NCBI GenBank assembly: GCA_009103225.1
Contig: RHPI01000385.1
Location: 259,309-323,308, forward strand
Length of the DNA: 64,000 nt
Reading direction: 5' to 3'
Source of the DNA: Chlorokybus atmophyticus
Lineage: Eukaryota > Streptophyta > Chlorokybophyceae > Chlorokybales > Chlorokybaceae
Below the pieces are notes generated by a model. It searched no databases. It saw nothing but the letters and a program-made list of their open reading frames with translations, and was not told the DNA's origin. The position numbers and the translations under genes are program-made. Below are positions 37,680 to 45,370 of this stretch, piece by piece (positions within the stretch are counted from its first letter, which is position 1; every line of letters begins with the position of its first letter).

Positions 37680-38379
37680 GACAACTGATTCAGAGGTACA
37701 GACACCTCGTATGAAGAGGCTGCGTATCGACGCCAACGCTGCCATGGTGGCCAATCAAGGCAAGCACGTTACCATCAACGGTCTGGCACCCAAGCGGGTA
37801 ATGTTGGACACCGGAGCACAGCCTGTCATCATCGGGCGCTTCCTCGCGCGGTCCCTAGGCATAACCAGTTCCGTCTTGGTGCCTTGCCCGTGCGTGTTGG
37901 ACACTGCCACAGGTAGCCGAGATAAGGTGATGGGAGTCACCAAGAAGGCCTTTTGCATTCGGTTGACAGGGCTGGACCCAACCCATACGACCGAGATCGT
38001 CCAGCAATGCGTGGTCACCAATGCCGGCTCCTTGGACTTTCTGCTCGGGCAGGACTTCAACTTCCCTGTGGGCATGGGCCTCGACTGCTGGACAGAGCGA
38101 GCGTGGTTTCGGCCACATTGGGATGAGGATGACGGAGAGGTACAGGGTTTCCTGCCTCTCGAGTTGGTCTCGCGCACGCGCCCAACGCAAAATGGCTGCC
38201 ATGGCCACACGCAGACACGCCCGCACCCGGAAGGCTGTACTGGCCATATACGACGGTGCTCGGACGCAAGTCGCTGCTGGTGCCACGGCCCCGTGTCAAA
38301 CCGGCGACCCCTCTCCCATCCCGTACAACGAGGAGCAGGAGGATGCCACCGTGGAAGTAGCATCACAAGACCCAGCTGA
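37680..38379 (+). CDS. Retropepsin-type aspartic protease frame of the young element
   Basis: Open in the +1 frame relative to gag, from about 37564 to the stop at 38377-38379. It has the active-site motif RVMLDTGAQPVIIG at about 37798 and the later FLLGQDF motif (equivalent to the ILG-D/flap-following strand of Ty3-type proteases). There is no ATG near its start, so expression would need a +1 frameshift from gag or a fused precursor. After about 38160 the frame becomes low-quality and coding moves to the next +1 frame at pol. The protein would process the Gag-Pol precursor. Confidence 0.75.
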
Positions 38380-39877
38380 ACGACGCTGGCGCGCACAGGT
38401 GGACGCACACATCTTGCTCAGCCACCCACTAATCACCACGCGCTTCCCCAACTACCGAAGCCACGTCAAGGTGCAGGACCACTATATGGTGGCCACCGGA
38501 GTGGTGGAGTTCCACACCTTTCGCAGGCAACAGGGCATCACAGTGTTGGAGCTGTTTGGAGGCATTGGCAGTGGGCTTGCTGCGGTCCTCAACACGGGCG
38601 TGAAGGTTACCAAATACTATTACTGCGACCCAGACCCACACGCGCAAACGGTCCTCAAGCATCACTTACGCCAACTGCGCACCAGGTATCCGCGTCAACT
38701 ACCCCTCTCGGCATTGCAAGGCAGCCTCAAAGCATTGCCACAGGACGTCCGGCTGATCACTGAAGATCACCTGCTGTCCCTCGGCAACGTCGACCTGCTA
38801 ATAGCTGGATGGGAATGCCAAGGGCACTCCAGGGCAGGCAAGGGACAAGGCCTCGAAAACCCTCGCTCCAGGTTGTTCTGGGAGCTACTGAGGATTATCC
38901 ACCTCCTTCAACACCACCAGATCTCCAGACCCCTGGGGTACGTCATCGACAATGTGCATTCAGAGGACGACAAGCGTCCGCACGTAGCCTCCAGCTACCG
39001 ACAAGTTTGCTCCATTCTGGGGCACCCACTCAAGGTGAACGCGGCACGACATGGCTCGCGCGCACATCGTGTACGTGCCAAATGGACAAACCTGGCCACC
39101 GTGGAGGAGCTCATGACCGCCGAATACACGCGCAGCGCTCGGCCGCGCAACCTGCTGGTCGACGACATCCTTGACCCCGGCCGCACAGCACAACCTGTTC
39201 TGCGTTATGACCACAACCACTTCTACCAGTGCAATCAGCCCGGTCAGCCCCGTCGCGCACTCCCCACATTGATGTCCTACCCGGGCTCCTACGCGTTTCG
39301 GAACGGTGGTGACGGGATGGTATTTGATGCGACCACCAACACGCTGAAAGAACCCAACGCACGCGAAGGTGAACGCGCCATGGGCTTCTTCCCCAACAGC
39401 ATCACAGGTTCATCGCTGACGGACAGTCAACAATGCCAGCTGCTTGGTCGGGCCATGGACCAGAACAGCATGGTATGGCTGTTGGAGCTGAGCTTCGCGT
39501 TGCAGGACCGCCACGTGTCCTTCGAGGATCTTGAACACTTGGCTGGGGGGTGGGCTGATCGCATAGCCGACACCAAGGCAGCTCACACAGCTCTCGAGGT
39601 GGTCCACATGGAGGAGCAAGCGGCAGTGACAGTGGAGGACATTCCTGTGGTTGCCAATGCAACCTCCTGGGACCATGCCATTGGCCCGTTGGCCACGGAA
39701 GACACTCGAGAGAAGCTGGAGGCTCTCCTCAACAAATGGAGGAGCCAATTCAGCTTTAATGTGAAGGAATTGGGTACATGTTCAGTGTACCAGATGGACA
39801 TCGAGCTGGTGGACACTGAGCCGGTGTTCCGACGACAATACAGGCTCTCCAAGTTGGAAGAAGACTTGGTGGAATAG
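38192..39877 (+). CDS. pol part 1: C5-cytosine DNA methyltransferase domain plus linker to RT
   Basis: Opens in a third frame with ATG 38192-38194 as a possible re-start. About 38535-39500 encodes a complete C5-DNA methyltransferase. Motif I is VLELFGGIGSGLAAV (SAM binding). Motif IV is DLLIAGWECQGHSRAG, with the catalytic Cys in place but the usual Pro replaced by Glu. Motif VI is VIDNVHS (Asp for the usual Glu of ENV). Motif VIII is SRAHRVRAKWTNL, close to the DNMT3/DRM style. Motifs IX-X are REGERAMGFFPNSITG and QLLGRAMDQNSM. The spacing fits a DNMT3-like domain. An RT-proximal linker follows, with its start at ~39780 (YQMDIELVDTEPVFRRQY). It ends at TAG 39875-39877, in frame with RT. Role inferred: methylation of cytosine in element or target DNA; activity is uncertain given the substituted motif residues. 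Confidence 0.85.
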   Translation: MAAMATRRHARTRKAVLAIYDGARTQVAAGATAPCQTGDPSPIPYNEEQEDATVEVASQDPAERRWRAQVDAHILLSHPLITTRFPNYRSHVKVQDHYMVATGVVEFHTFRRQQGITVLELFGGIGSGLAAVLNTGVKVTKYYYCDPDPHAQTVLKHHLRQLRTRYPRQLPLSALQGSLKALPQDVRLITEDHLLSLGNVDLLIAGWECQGHSRAGKGQGLENPRSRLFWELLRIIHLLQHHQISRPLGYVIDNVHSEDDKRPHVASSYRQVCSILGHPLKVNAARHGSRAHRVRAKWTNLATVEELMTAEYTRSARPRNLLVDDILDPGRTAQPVLRYDHNHFYQCNQPGQPRRALPTLMSYPGSYAFRNGGDGMVFDATTNTLKEPNAREGERAMGFFPNSITGSSLTDSQQCQLLGRAMDQNSMVWLLELSFALQDRHVSFEDLEHLAGGWADRIADTKAAHTALEVVHMEEQAAVTVEDIPVVANATSWDHAIGPLATEDTREKLEALLNKWRSQFSFNVKELGTCSVYQMDIELVDTEPVFRRQYRLSKLEEDLVE

Positions 39878-41011
39878 AGATGTAAGGCGCTGTTGGATGC
39901 AGGCCTTATCGAAGAGTCCACATCGGACTTCGCAGCAGCAACCGTCATGCCCCTGAAGAAGGATTCAGCAGGCAACTGGACAGAGCGACGCATGTGTGGC
40001 GACTATCGTCCCCTCAACAACAAGACCAAGCAAGACCGGTACCCCATGCCCACAGCAGAGGGTATGTTTGATGATGTGGGAGACTGCACAGTCTTCAGCA
40101 TCCTGGACATGCGTCAGGGGTACAACCAGATCGCCATCAAGGACGAGGACAAGCACAAGACCTCCTTCTGGGGCAACCGACAGTTGTACCAATGGAAGGT
40201 AATGCCGTTTGGGCTGAAGAATGCCCCCGCCAAGTTTCAACGCGTCATGGACAAAGCCTTGAAGGGGTTGGACTGCGCGCGGTGCTACATCGATGACATC
40301 CTCATCTTCAGCCGCAGCAGCGAGGAGCATCTTCAGCACATCGAAGCGGTGCTGGAACGACTCAAGGGAGTGGGGATGACCGTACACCCCGACAAGTGTA
40401 CCTTCTTCACCCACAAGGTGCCGTACTTAGGGCACATGATTGTGCCCCATGGTGTGTATGTGGAGCAGGCCAAAGTAGAGGCTCTGGCAGCTATCCCTGC
40501 CCCGACAGACCTCACACGCATGCGCGCTTTCTTGGGACTGGCCAACTATTATCGCCGATTCGTGCAGGACTTCGCGAAGATCGCAAGGCCCCTCAACGAG
40601 CTACTGAAGAAAGAGGTGGAGTTCGCGTGGAAGGAGCCGCAAAAACAGGCCTTCGAGGAGCTGAAGATCAGACTCACCAGCGCTCCCATCCTTCAACGTC
40701 CGGACTACGCCAAGCCTTTTACCCTTCACACCAACTGGAGCAAGCTGGGGATGGGAGCGGTGTTGGTGCAGCACGATGAGAACAAGAAGGAGCGGGTGGT
40801 GGCATACGCCAGCCGAAGCAACAACAGCGCCGAGGCCAACTACAGCAGCTACGAAGGGGAATGCCTCGCTGCAGTGTGGGCCATCTCCTTCTTCCGACCT
40901 TTCCTCTTTGGTCGACAGTTCCAACTGATCACCGATCATCAGCCCCTCAAGTGGCTGATGACCAACCAACATCTTACAGGGAAATTTGCGCGATGGGCCC
41001 TGCTGTTATAG
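39878..41011 (+). CDS. pol part 2: reverse transcriptase and RNase H
   Basis: Continues the pol frame directly after TAG 39875-39877. RT motifs are in order: LLDAGLIEESTSDFAAATV, MCGDYRPLNNKT, FSILDMRQGYNQIAI, MPFGLKNAPAKFQRVMDK, the catalytic box CYIDDILIFSR at ~40286, and FLGLANYYRRFVQDFA. RNase H follows: LHTNWSKLGMGAVLVQ, YSSYEGECLAAVWAI, LITDHQPLKWLM. The first RNase H catalytic Asp (usual HTDWS) is Asn here (AAC for GAC), which should abolish or cripple RNase H. The frame ends at TAG 41009-41011, where a Gln codon is expected (LLL*EYDFEIDHRAG). Classic Ty3/gypsy RT-RNase H. Confidence 0.93.
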   Translation, partial: RCKALLDAGLIEESTSDFAAATVMPLKKDSAGNWTERRMCGDYRPLNNKTKQDRYPMPTAEGMFDDVGDCTVFSILDMRQGYNQIAIKDEDKHKTSFWGNRQLYQWKVMPFGLKNAPAKFQRVMDKALKGLDCARCYIDDILIFSRSSEEHLQHIEAVLERLKGVGMTVHPDKCTFFTHKVPYLGHMIVPHGVYVEQAKVEALAAIPAPTDLTRMRAFLGLANYYRRFVQDFAKIARPLNELLKKEVEFAWKEPQKQAFEELKIRLTSAPILQRPDYAKPFTLHTNWSKLGMGAVLVQHDENKKERVVAYASRSNNSAEANYSSYEGECLAAVWAISFFRPFLFGRQFQLITDHQPLKWLMTNQHLTGKFARWALLL

Positions 41012-42802
41012 GAATACGACTTCGAGATTGACCACCGCGCTGGCCTCACCAACCAAGACGCCGATGGCCTCAGTCGCAACCCCCACCTCAGCACCAACCA
41101 CGCAACTGGAGCGCGGCATGAGCTCATCCCTGCAGCAACAGCTCCCACCATGGCAGCCATGTTTGCTGCTGCCGCGTTGCGCTCAGGGCGCAAGACCAAC
41201 ACCACGACCTCAGCAGTGGTAGAGGAGATTCCTGCCCTTGAGTCTACCGACCCTGCGGCAATCACACCCTTGGGAGACGCCCACGCAGCCGACATTGACG
41301 TCGATGACACAGAGCGGGCGTCCACTGACACCAGGCAGGACATATGGCATGACAAGCCATCACTCTCCTTTCTTCAACGTGGCCATCTCCCCTCTGGCAT
41401 GAGCGCTCGAGAGAAGGACCGGGTCAACCAACGCACCCGTCACTATCGATGGGCAGGTGACAAGCTGTATCGCCGCTTCCACGACGAAGACAAGGAAGTG
41501 CCGACACCAGTCACGCGCGAGGACATCATCACTTCCCTCCACACTGAGCTTGGACACTTTGGTGTCAAGCGCACAGTCAGCCTAGTGAGAGCACAATATT
41601 GGTGGTATGGATTAACAAAACAGGTGCAAAGATTCGTCAGCCACTGCCAGCAGTGTGACATGGTGCGCGCCAGCCTCAACACGCGTAGCGCCACCTTGCA
41701 CCCACTCCCCATCTCCGGTCTCTTTTACCGATGGGGACTCGACATCTTGGGGGACTTGGCACCCTCAGCACGTGGCAACCGTTACATCCTGGTCATGATT
41801 GAGCACTTCTCCAAATGGGTGGAGCTGGTGCCTTTACCAGACAAGAGCAGCAGGGGGGTGTCTCAAGCCTTCCTCTCTCACGTTCTCAGCCGCTTTGGCA
41901 GCTGCGCCGAGGTCATCACCGACCAAGGTGCTGAGTTCAGAGGGGAATTCGACACCCTCTTGGACAAATGTTACATCGACCACCGCCGTACCTCGCGTGA
42001 TCACCCTCAAGCCGACGACCTCGCCGAGCGTACGGTACAGACCATCAAGAAGGCACTCCGCAAATACGTGCTGGAGTACGAGAAGGACACTTGGGATGAC
42101 CACCTCCCATGGGTGGCCCTTGGACATCGGTTGTTAAAACAAGCGGCTCTGCGGGAGTACAGCCCGTACTACCTGCTGTTTGGGCGACTACCATTGCTCC
42201 CCTTCCGTGCGCAACAGGAGGTGGATCGCGTCGTGAACAACCTCGACGACCCTGACTGGATGCACCACGACATCACCACGCGCGCCGCACTTTTCGAGCG
42301 CACCGTCCCCATGGCCTTCAACAACCTGCGCATCGCGCAGCATCGCGACACGCTGCGCTACGAGCGCGTACGTAGCGGCTTTTACAAGGAGCGCCAACGG
42401 CGATTCCAAGCGGGGGACTTTGCCTATCGCATGGCAGCCACCAAAGACACGCTTGACACCTCCGTAGGCCGCACCGTCTACAAGGTACTCAAAGTGTACC
42501 CCACAGGGGTGCTGGACCTCCTTGGTCAAAACGGAGAAAGGTTGAAGGACAACATGGTGAACTGTGCGCCATGTCACCTTCCTCACGTAGCCGGCTTCGG
42601 GCGTATCCAGCACCCTCGTCCTGCGCGCAGCACACGCTGTGAACACTGCGGCAGCGCCGGCGACGACGCACTCACGATGCTCTGCGATGGCTGCAACAAA
42701 GGCCTGCATTGCTACTGCCTGGAGCCACCTTTGGACACGATACCTATGGAAGAATATTGGTGCGACGACTGCCGTACCAACGGCCCTCCTCACTTGCGCT
42801 AG
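41012..42802 (+). CDS. pol part 3: integrase with C-terminal PHD finger
   Basis: Same frame as parts 1 and 2. It starts with the RNase H tail (YDFEIDHRAGLTNQDADGLS), then a linker. The integrase HHCC zinc motif follows (HTELGHFGVKRTVSLVRAQY, HCQQCDMV) at ~41545-41665. The DDE core has Asp in LDILGDLA, Asp in VITDQGAEFRG, and Glu in HPQADDLAERTVQT. An integrase C-terminal domain follows (YRMAATKDTL, VLKVYPTGVLDL). The end (42628-42780) is a PHD finger with C4HC3 spacing: CEHCG, MLCDGCNKGLHCYC, and YWCDDC. PHD fingers typically read histone H3 tails, so it may steer integration to chromatin marked in a given way (inference). The ORF ends with a normal stop at 42800-42802. Confidence 0.93.
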   Translation, partial: EYDFEIDHRAGLTNQDADGLSRNPHLSTNHATGARHELIPAATAPTMAAMFAAAALRSGRKTNTTTSAVVEEIPALESTDPAAITPLGDAHAADIDVDDTERASTDTRQDIWHDKPSLSFLQRGHLPSGMSAREKDRVNQRTRHYRWAGDKLYRRFHDEDKEVPTPVTREDIITSLHTELGHFGVKRTVSLVRAQYWWYGLTKQVQRFVSHCQQCDMVRASLNTRSATLHPLPISGLFYRWGLDILGDLAPSARGNRYILVMIEHFSKWVELVPLPDKSSRGVSQAFLSHVLSRFGSCAEVITDQGAEFRGEFDTLLDKCYIDHRRTSRDHPQADDLAERTVQTIKKALRKYVLEYEKDTWDDHLPWVALGHRLLKQAALREYSPYYLLFGRLPLLPFRAQQEVDRVVNNLDDPDWMHHDITTRAALFERTVPMAFNNLRIAQHRDTLRYERVRSGFYKERQRRFQAGDFAYRMAATKDTLDTSVGRTVYKVLKVYPTGVLDLLGQNGERLKDNMVNCAPCHLPHVAGFGRIQHPRPARSTRCEHCGSAGDDALTMLCDGCNKGLHCYCLEPPLDTIPMEEYWCDDCRTNGPPHLR

Positions 42803-42839
42803 CAGCTGAGCTCTGGAGCTGGAACCTTCCCCAGAGCCC

Positions 42840-42849
42840 AGGGGGGGTG
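42840..42849 (+). promoter_or_regulatory. Polypurine tract (plus-strand primer) of the young element
   Basis: AGGGGGGTGG after the pol stop and directly upstream of repeat B is the only purine run in this region and fits the position of a plus-strand primer. If correct, the 3' terminal repeat would start with B, i.e. be B-A rather than A-B. Confidence 0.5.
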
Positions 42850-43089
42850 GCTTGTTGACTCTGTATGCTACGGCACAGCATGTCCTTAGGGAAAACACCG
42901 ACTCCATCTGCCCGTACTACCCAGCAGCAGCACACCAGCTGCACGAAGCACTTGTCATCATGAGGGTGGAGGTCATCTTTCTGTTTGTGCTACGCGTTAC
43001 ACAGGTGGCGCAGCAGCATGCCCAGCACAGTATGGCTGTCCATGCAGCTGTCCGAGACAGCGTGACCCTCGACTCCCCTCGACCCGACA
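42849..43089 (+). repeat. Terminal repeat B, first copy
   Basis: Runs from about GCTTGTTGACTCTGTATGC to ...CTCGACCCGACA and is repeated with only a few substitutions at 43692-43932. It is joined to the following A repeat through a 2 bp spacer, giving GACA-GC-TGTC at 43086-43095. Confidence 0.9.
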
Positions 43090-43091
43090 GC

Positions 43092-43704
43092 TGTCATGCC
43101 TATCGCCCAAGCATGCCAGCCTTCATCGGGCATGCCTACAGCGAGACCCTCGCCCGGCATACCAGCATGGCAACCCGCGCGCGCCTCTGACCAGTAGCTA
43201 GGTCATGGCCCTAGAGTAGCTCGTGACCATAGCCTGCATAGGCACCGCGAGTAGCTGTTCAGTTGTAGTTGTGTGAGTTCCGTTATAAGTCCGGTTCTAT
43301 ATCGAGTGGGCATTTCCTGTGGAAATAGCCTCGATATGACCGTTAGCTTATGTTCTGGACAGTCATGAGTTGACTTGTATAAGTAGGCACAGTGTTCACC
43401 GGATCAGCTGGTGACACTGTAAGTGAGAAAGCTAAGAGCTTGTGAAGCGACTTGAACTACGAACACACCGTCCTGGTTCCCAAGAATCCCCTCACCGTGT
43501 GAGAGCCTGTGCATGTCCTTGTGCACTGTGCTTGTCCTTGCTGTGAGCATTGTGTACTTGGTCGCGGTGTGCTTGTTGGCATCAGTCAGGGCATAGCATC
43601 CACGTGTTGCTTGCTCATTCACCTCACTTAACAGTGTAATTTCTCTCCCACTCACGCAAAGAACTGTGTAAACAGCACTACCTATAGTAGTGGCTTGTTA
43701 ACTT
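43092..43704 (+). repeat. Terminal repeat A, right copy
   Basis: Near-identical direct repeat of 32820-33424, starting TGTCATGCC. Here it is followed directly by repeat B instead of the gag leader. Confidence 0.92.
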
Positions 43705-43932
43705 TGTATGCTACGGCACAGCATGTTCTTAGGGAAAACACCGACTCCATCTGCCCGTACTACCCAGCAGCAGCACACCAGCTGCACGAAGCACTTGTCA
43801 TTATGAGGGTGGAGGTCATCTTTCTGTTTGTGCTACGCGTTACACAGGTGGCGCAGCAGCATGTCCAGCACAGTATGGCTGTCCATGCAGCTGTCCGAGA
43901 CAGCGTGACCCTCGACTCCCCTCGACCCGACA
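43705..43932 (+). repeat. Terminal repeat B, second copy
   Basis: Near-identical to the first B copy (substitutions seen near 43727, 43802, 43863). Ends CCCGACA, directly followed by the CATC target duplication. It therefore forms the right end of the element. Confidence 0.9.
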
Positions 43933-43936
43933 CATC

Positions 43937-44380
43937 TCACTGTGGTTAGCAATGTGTCCACCCTTGGATGTGGTGCAGTATTGTTGCAAAGTGGCAGACC
44001 ATGTGCTTATGAGAGTAGGAAGCTCATCCTAGCAGAGGTAAACTACACTACCATTAAGCAAGAATTGCTTGGTATAGTAAATGCTCTGAAAATATGGCGA
44101 TGTTACTTGGAAGGGGTTCAGTTCACAGTGGTGACTGAGCATAATCCGTTGGTGCAATTCTCAACACAGCAAACTTGTCACGAAGGCAAGCTTGCTGGAA
44201 TAAATTTGTGTCCTGGTTTACCTTCATATGGGTATACCAGCTAGGCAGAACCAATGTCGCTGATCCTCTAGGTCACCGTCCATCATTGTTAGCAATTATG
44301 CGTGCGCAATTGCTTACGACGCGCGGTACATTGCCATCTGATGATAAGCTTGTGCAAGCTGTTGTGCAAGGGTACACTTG
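43937..44380 (+). pseudogene. Old gypsy element: RNase H, resumed after the nested insertion
   Basis: Continues the frame broken at 32819: VSNVSTLGCGAVLLQSGRP, LAEVNYTTIKQELLGIVNAL, IWRCYLEGVQFTVVTEHNPL, and, after a frameshift, WVYQLGRTNVADPLGHRP. These are Ty3/gypsy RNase H and its tail. The first catalytic Asp (usual DAS) reads as Asn here (SNVS), and the DHNPL Asp reads Glu, so it is degenerate. Confidence 0.8.
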
Positions 44381-44479
44381 AGACCAATGATTCTCGGCAA
44401 AAGACAATATGCAAAAGCTTGAAAAATGAGACATGTATTATATAGGCACCAGTTTGATCATCATCAGATCATGCTGAGT

Positions 44480-45370
44480 TGCGTGTAAAATGCATAGCTG
44501 ATGTACACGAACCACTATACGCTGAGCACTTTGGCAGTTGCAACACTGTTAATGCAGCGCAACAGTTGTATTGTATTAGTGGCCATCGTTGCATGTTAAC
44601 GTTAACTTAACGTCCCGCTTGAAGCGGTATGTAGACACGTGTAACAAATGTCAGTGTGACAAGCCGTTATGTCAAAAACCCGCTAGGTTGCTGCGACTAT
44701 TGCTGGTTCCTAATGGCAAATGGGAAAGTGTGAGTATGGATTTCATTACGGAGCTCCCAAAGACGGCGTTAGGTCTCACTGCAAATGTAGTTTTTGTGGA
44801 CTGTTTAACAAAAAAAGTTCACATTGCCCCTTGTCGCATGGAAAATAGGCTCCCGTGAGTTGGCAATGGTTGTTTTTGAATCTGTGTTTAAGTTGCATGA
44901 CTTGCCTTGCAACTTTGTGTCTAATTGCGATCCGCGGTTTGCAGCTTAATTCTGGAAGTTGCTATGCATCTTCTTATAGATTGAACAGAACATGAGCACA
45001 GCTTACCATCCGCAAACGGATGATGAGACAGAACGCGCCAATCAAGTACTTGAGGAAACCATCCGGCATTCTGTGAGTTCGAAATTAGAGTGATTGGGAT
45101 GTTTACCTTTTAATGGTCGAGTTCGCAATTAATCATGCATGGCAAGAAAGTGTGCAGGAAACTCCGTTTTTCTTAAATTACGGAGGGCATCCACTGAGTC
45201 ATGCAAACATTAAGTTTCCCGCTACACTGACATAACTCGCGTAGATGCAGCGCGAGAGATGACTTCGGCCATGCAGAATACGGTAACATTGGCAAAAGAC
45301 TGTCTGCGCGCAGCGCAAGATAGACAACACTGCAGGTGCATTAATCACCTAAAAAGGTAACACTTTATCA
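44480..45370 (+). pseudogene. Old gypsy element: integrase zinc motif and DDE core
   Basis: With frameshifts and stops it reads LKRYVDTCNKCQCDKP (integrase CC motif), GKWESVSMDFITELPKTALG (first Asp), NCDPRFA, and STAYHPQTDDETERANQVLE (region of the catalytic Glu), then FAINHAW and CLRAAQDRQ. It stops at 45370 at the edge of an inverted arm. The missing integrase C-terminus is found inverted at 31890-32280. Confidence 0.78.

Larger units (their letters stand above)
32820..43932 (+). mobile_element. Young Ty3/gypsy-like retrotransposon encoding a DNA methyltransferase and PHD finger
   Basis: An 11.1 kb insertion bounded by TGTC...GACA and CATC duplications. Order: repeat A (32820-33424), gag with zinc knuckles, unknown module, retropepsin, C5 DNA methyltransferase, RT, RNase H, integrase, PHD finger, polypurine tract (42840-42849), then repeats B, A, B. 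The RT-RNase H-integrase order places it in Ty3/gypsy. The two A copies and the two B copies each differ at only a few positions plus one 8 bp indel, so the insertion is recent. Four in-frame stops (TGA 34029, TGA 34569, TAG 39875, TAG 41009) make this copy non-autonomous unless they are read through. Confidence 0.9.

Noticed and set aside
42188-42907. A 239-codon minus-strand ORF
   Set aside because: Antisense to the integrase/PHD coding region, whose motifs are unmistakable on plus.
32820-43932. DIRS-type tyrosine-recombinase element, suggested by the split repeats
   Set aside because: The element encodes a clear DDE integrase and has a 4 bp target duplication, and no tyrosine recombinase was seen; only the repeat layout is DIRS-like.
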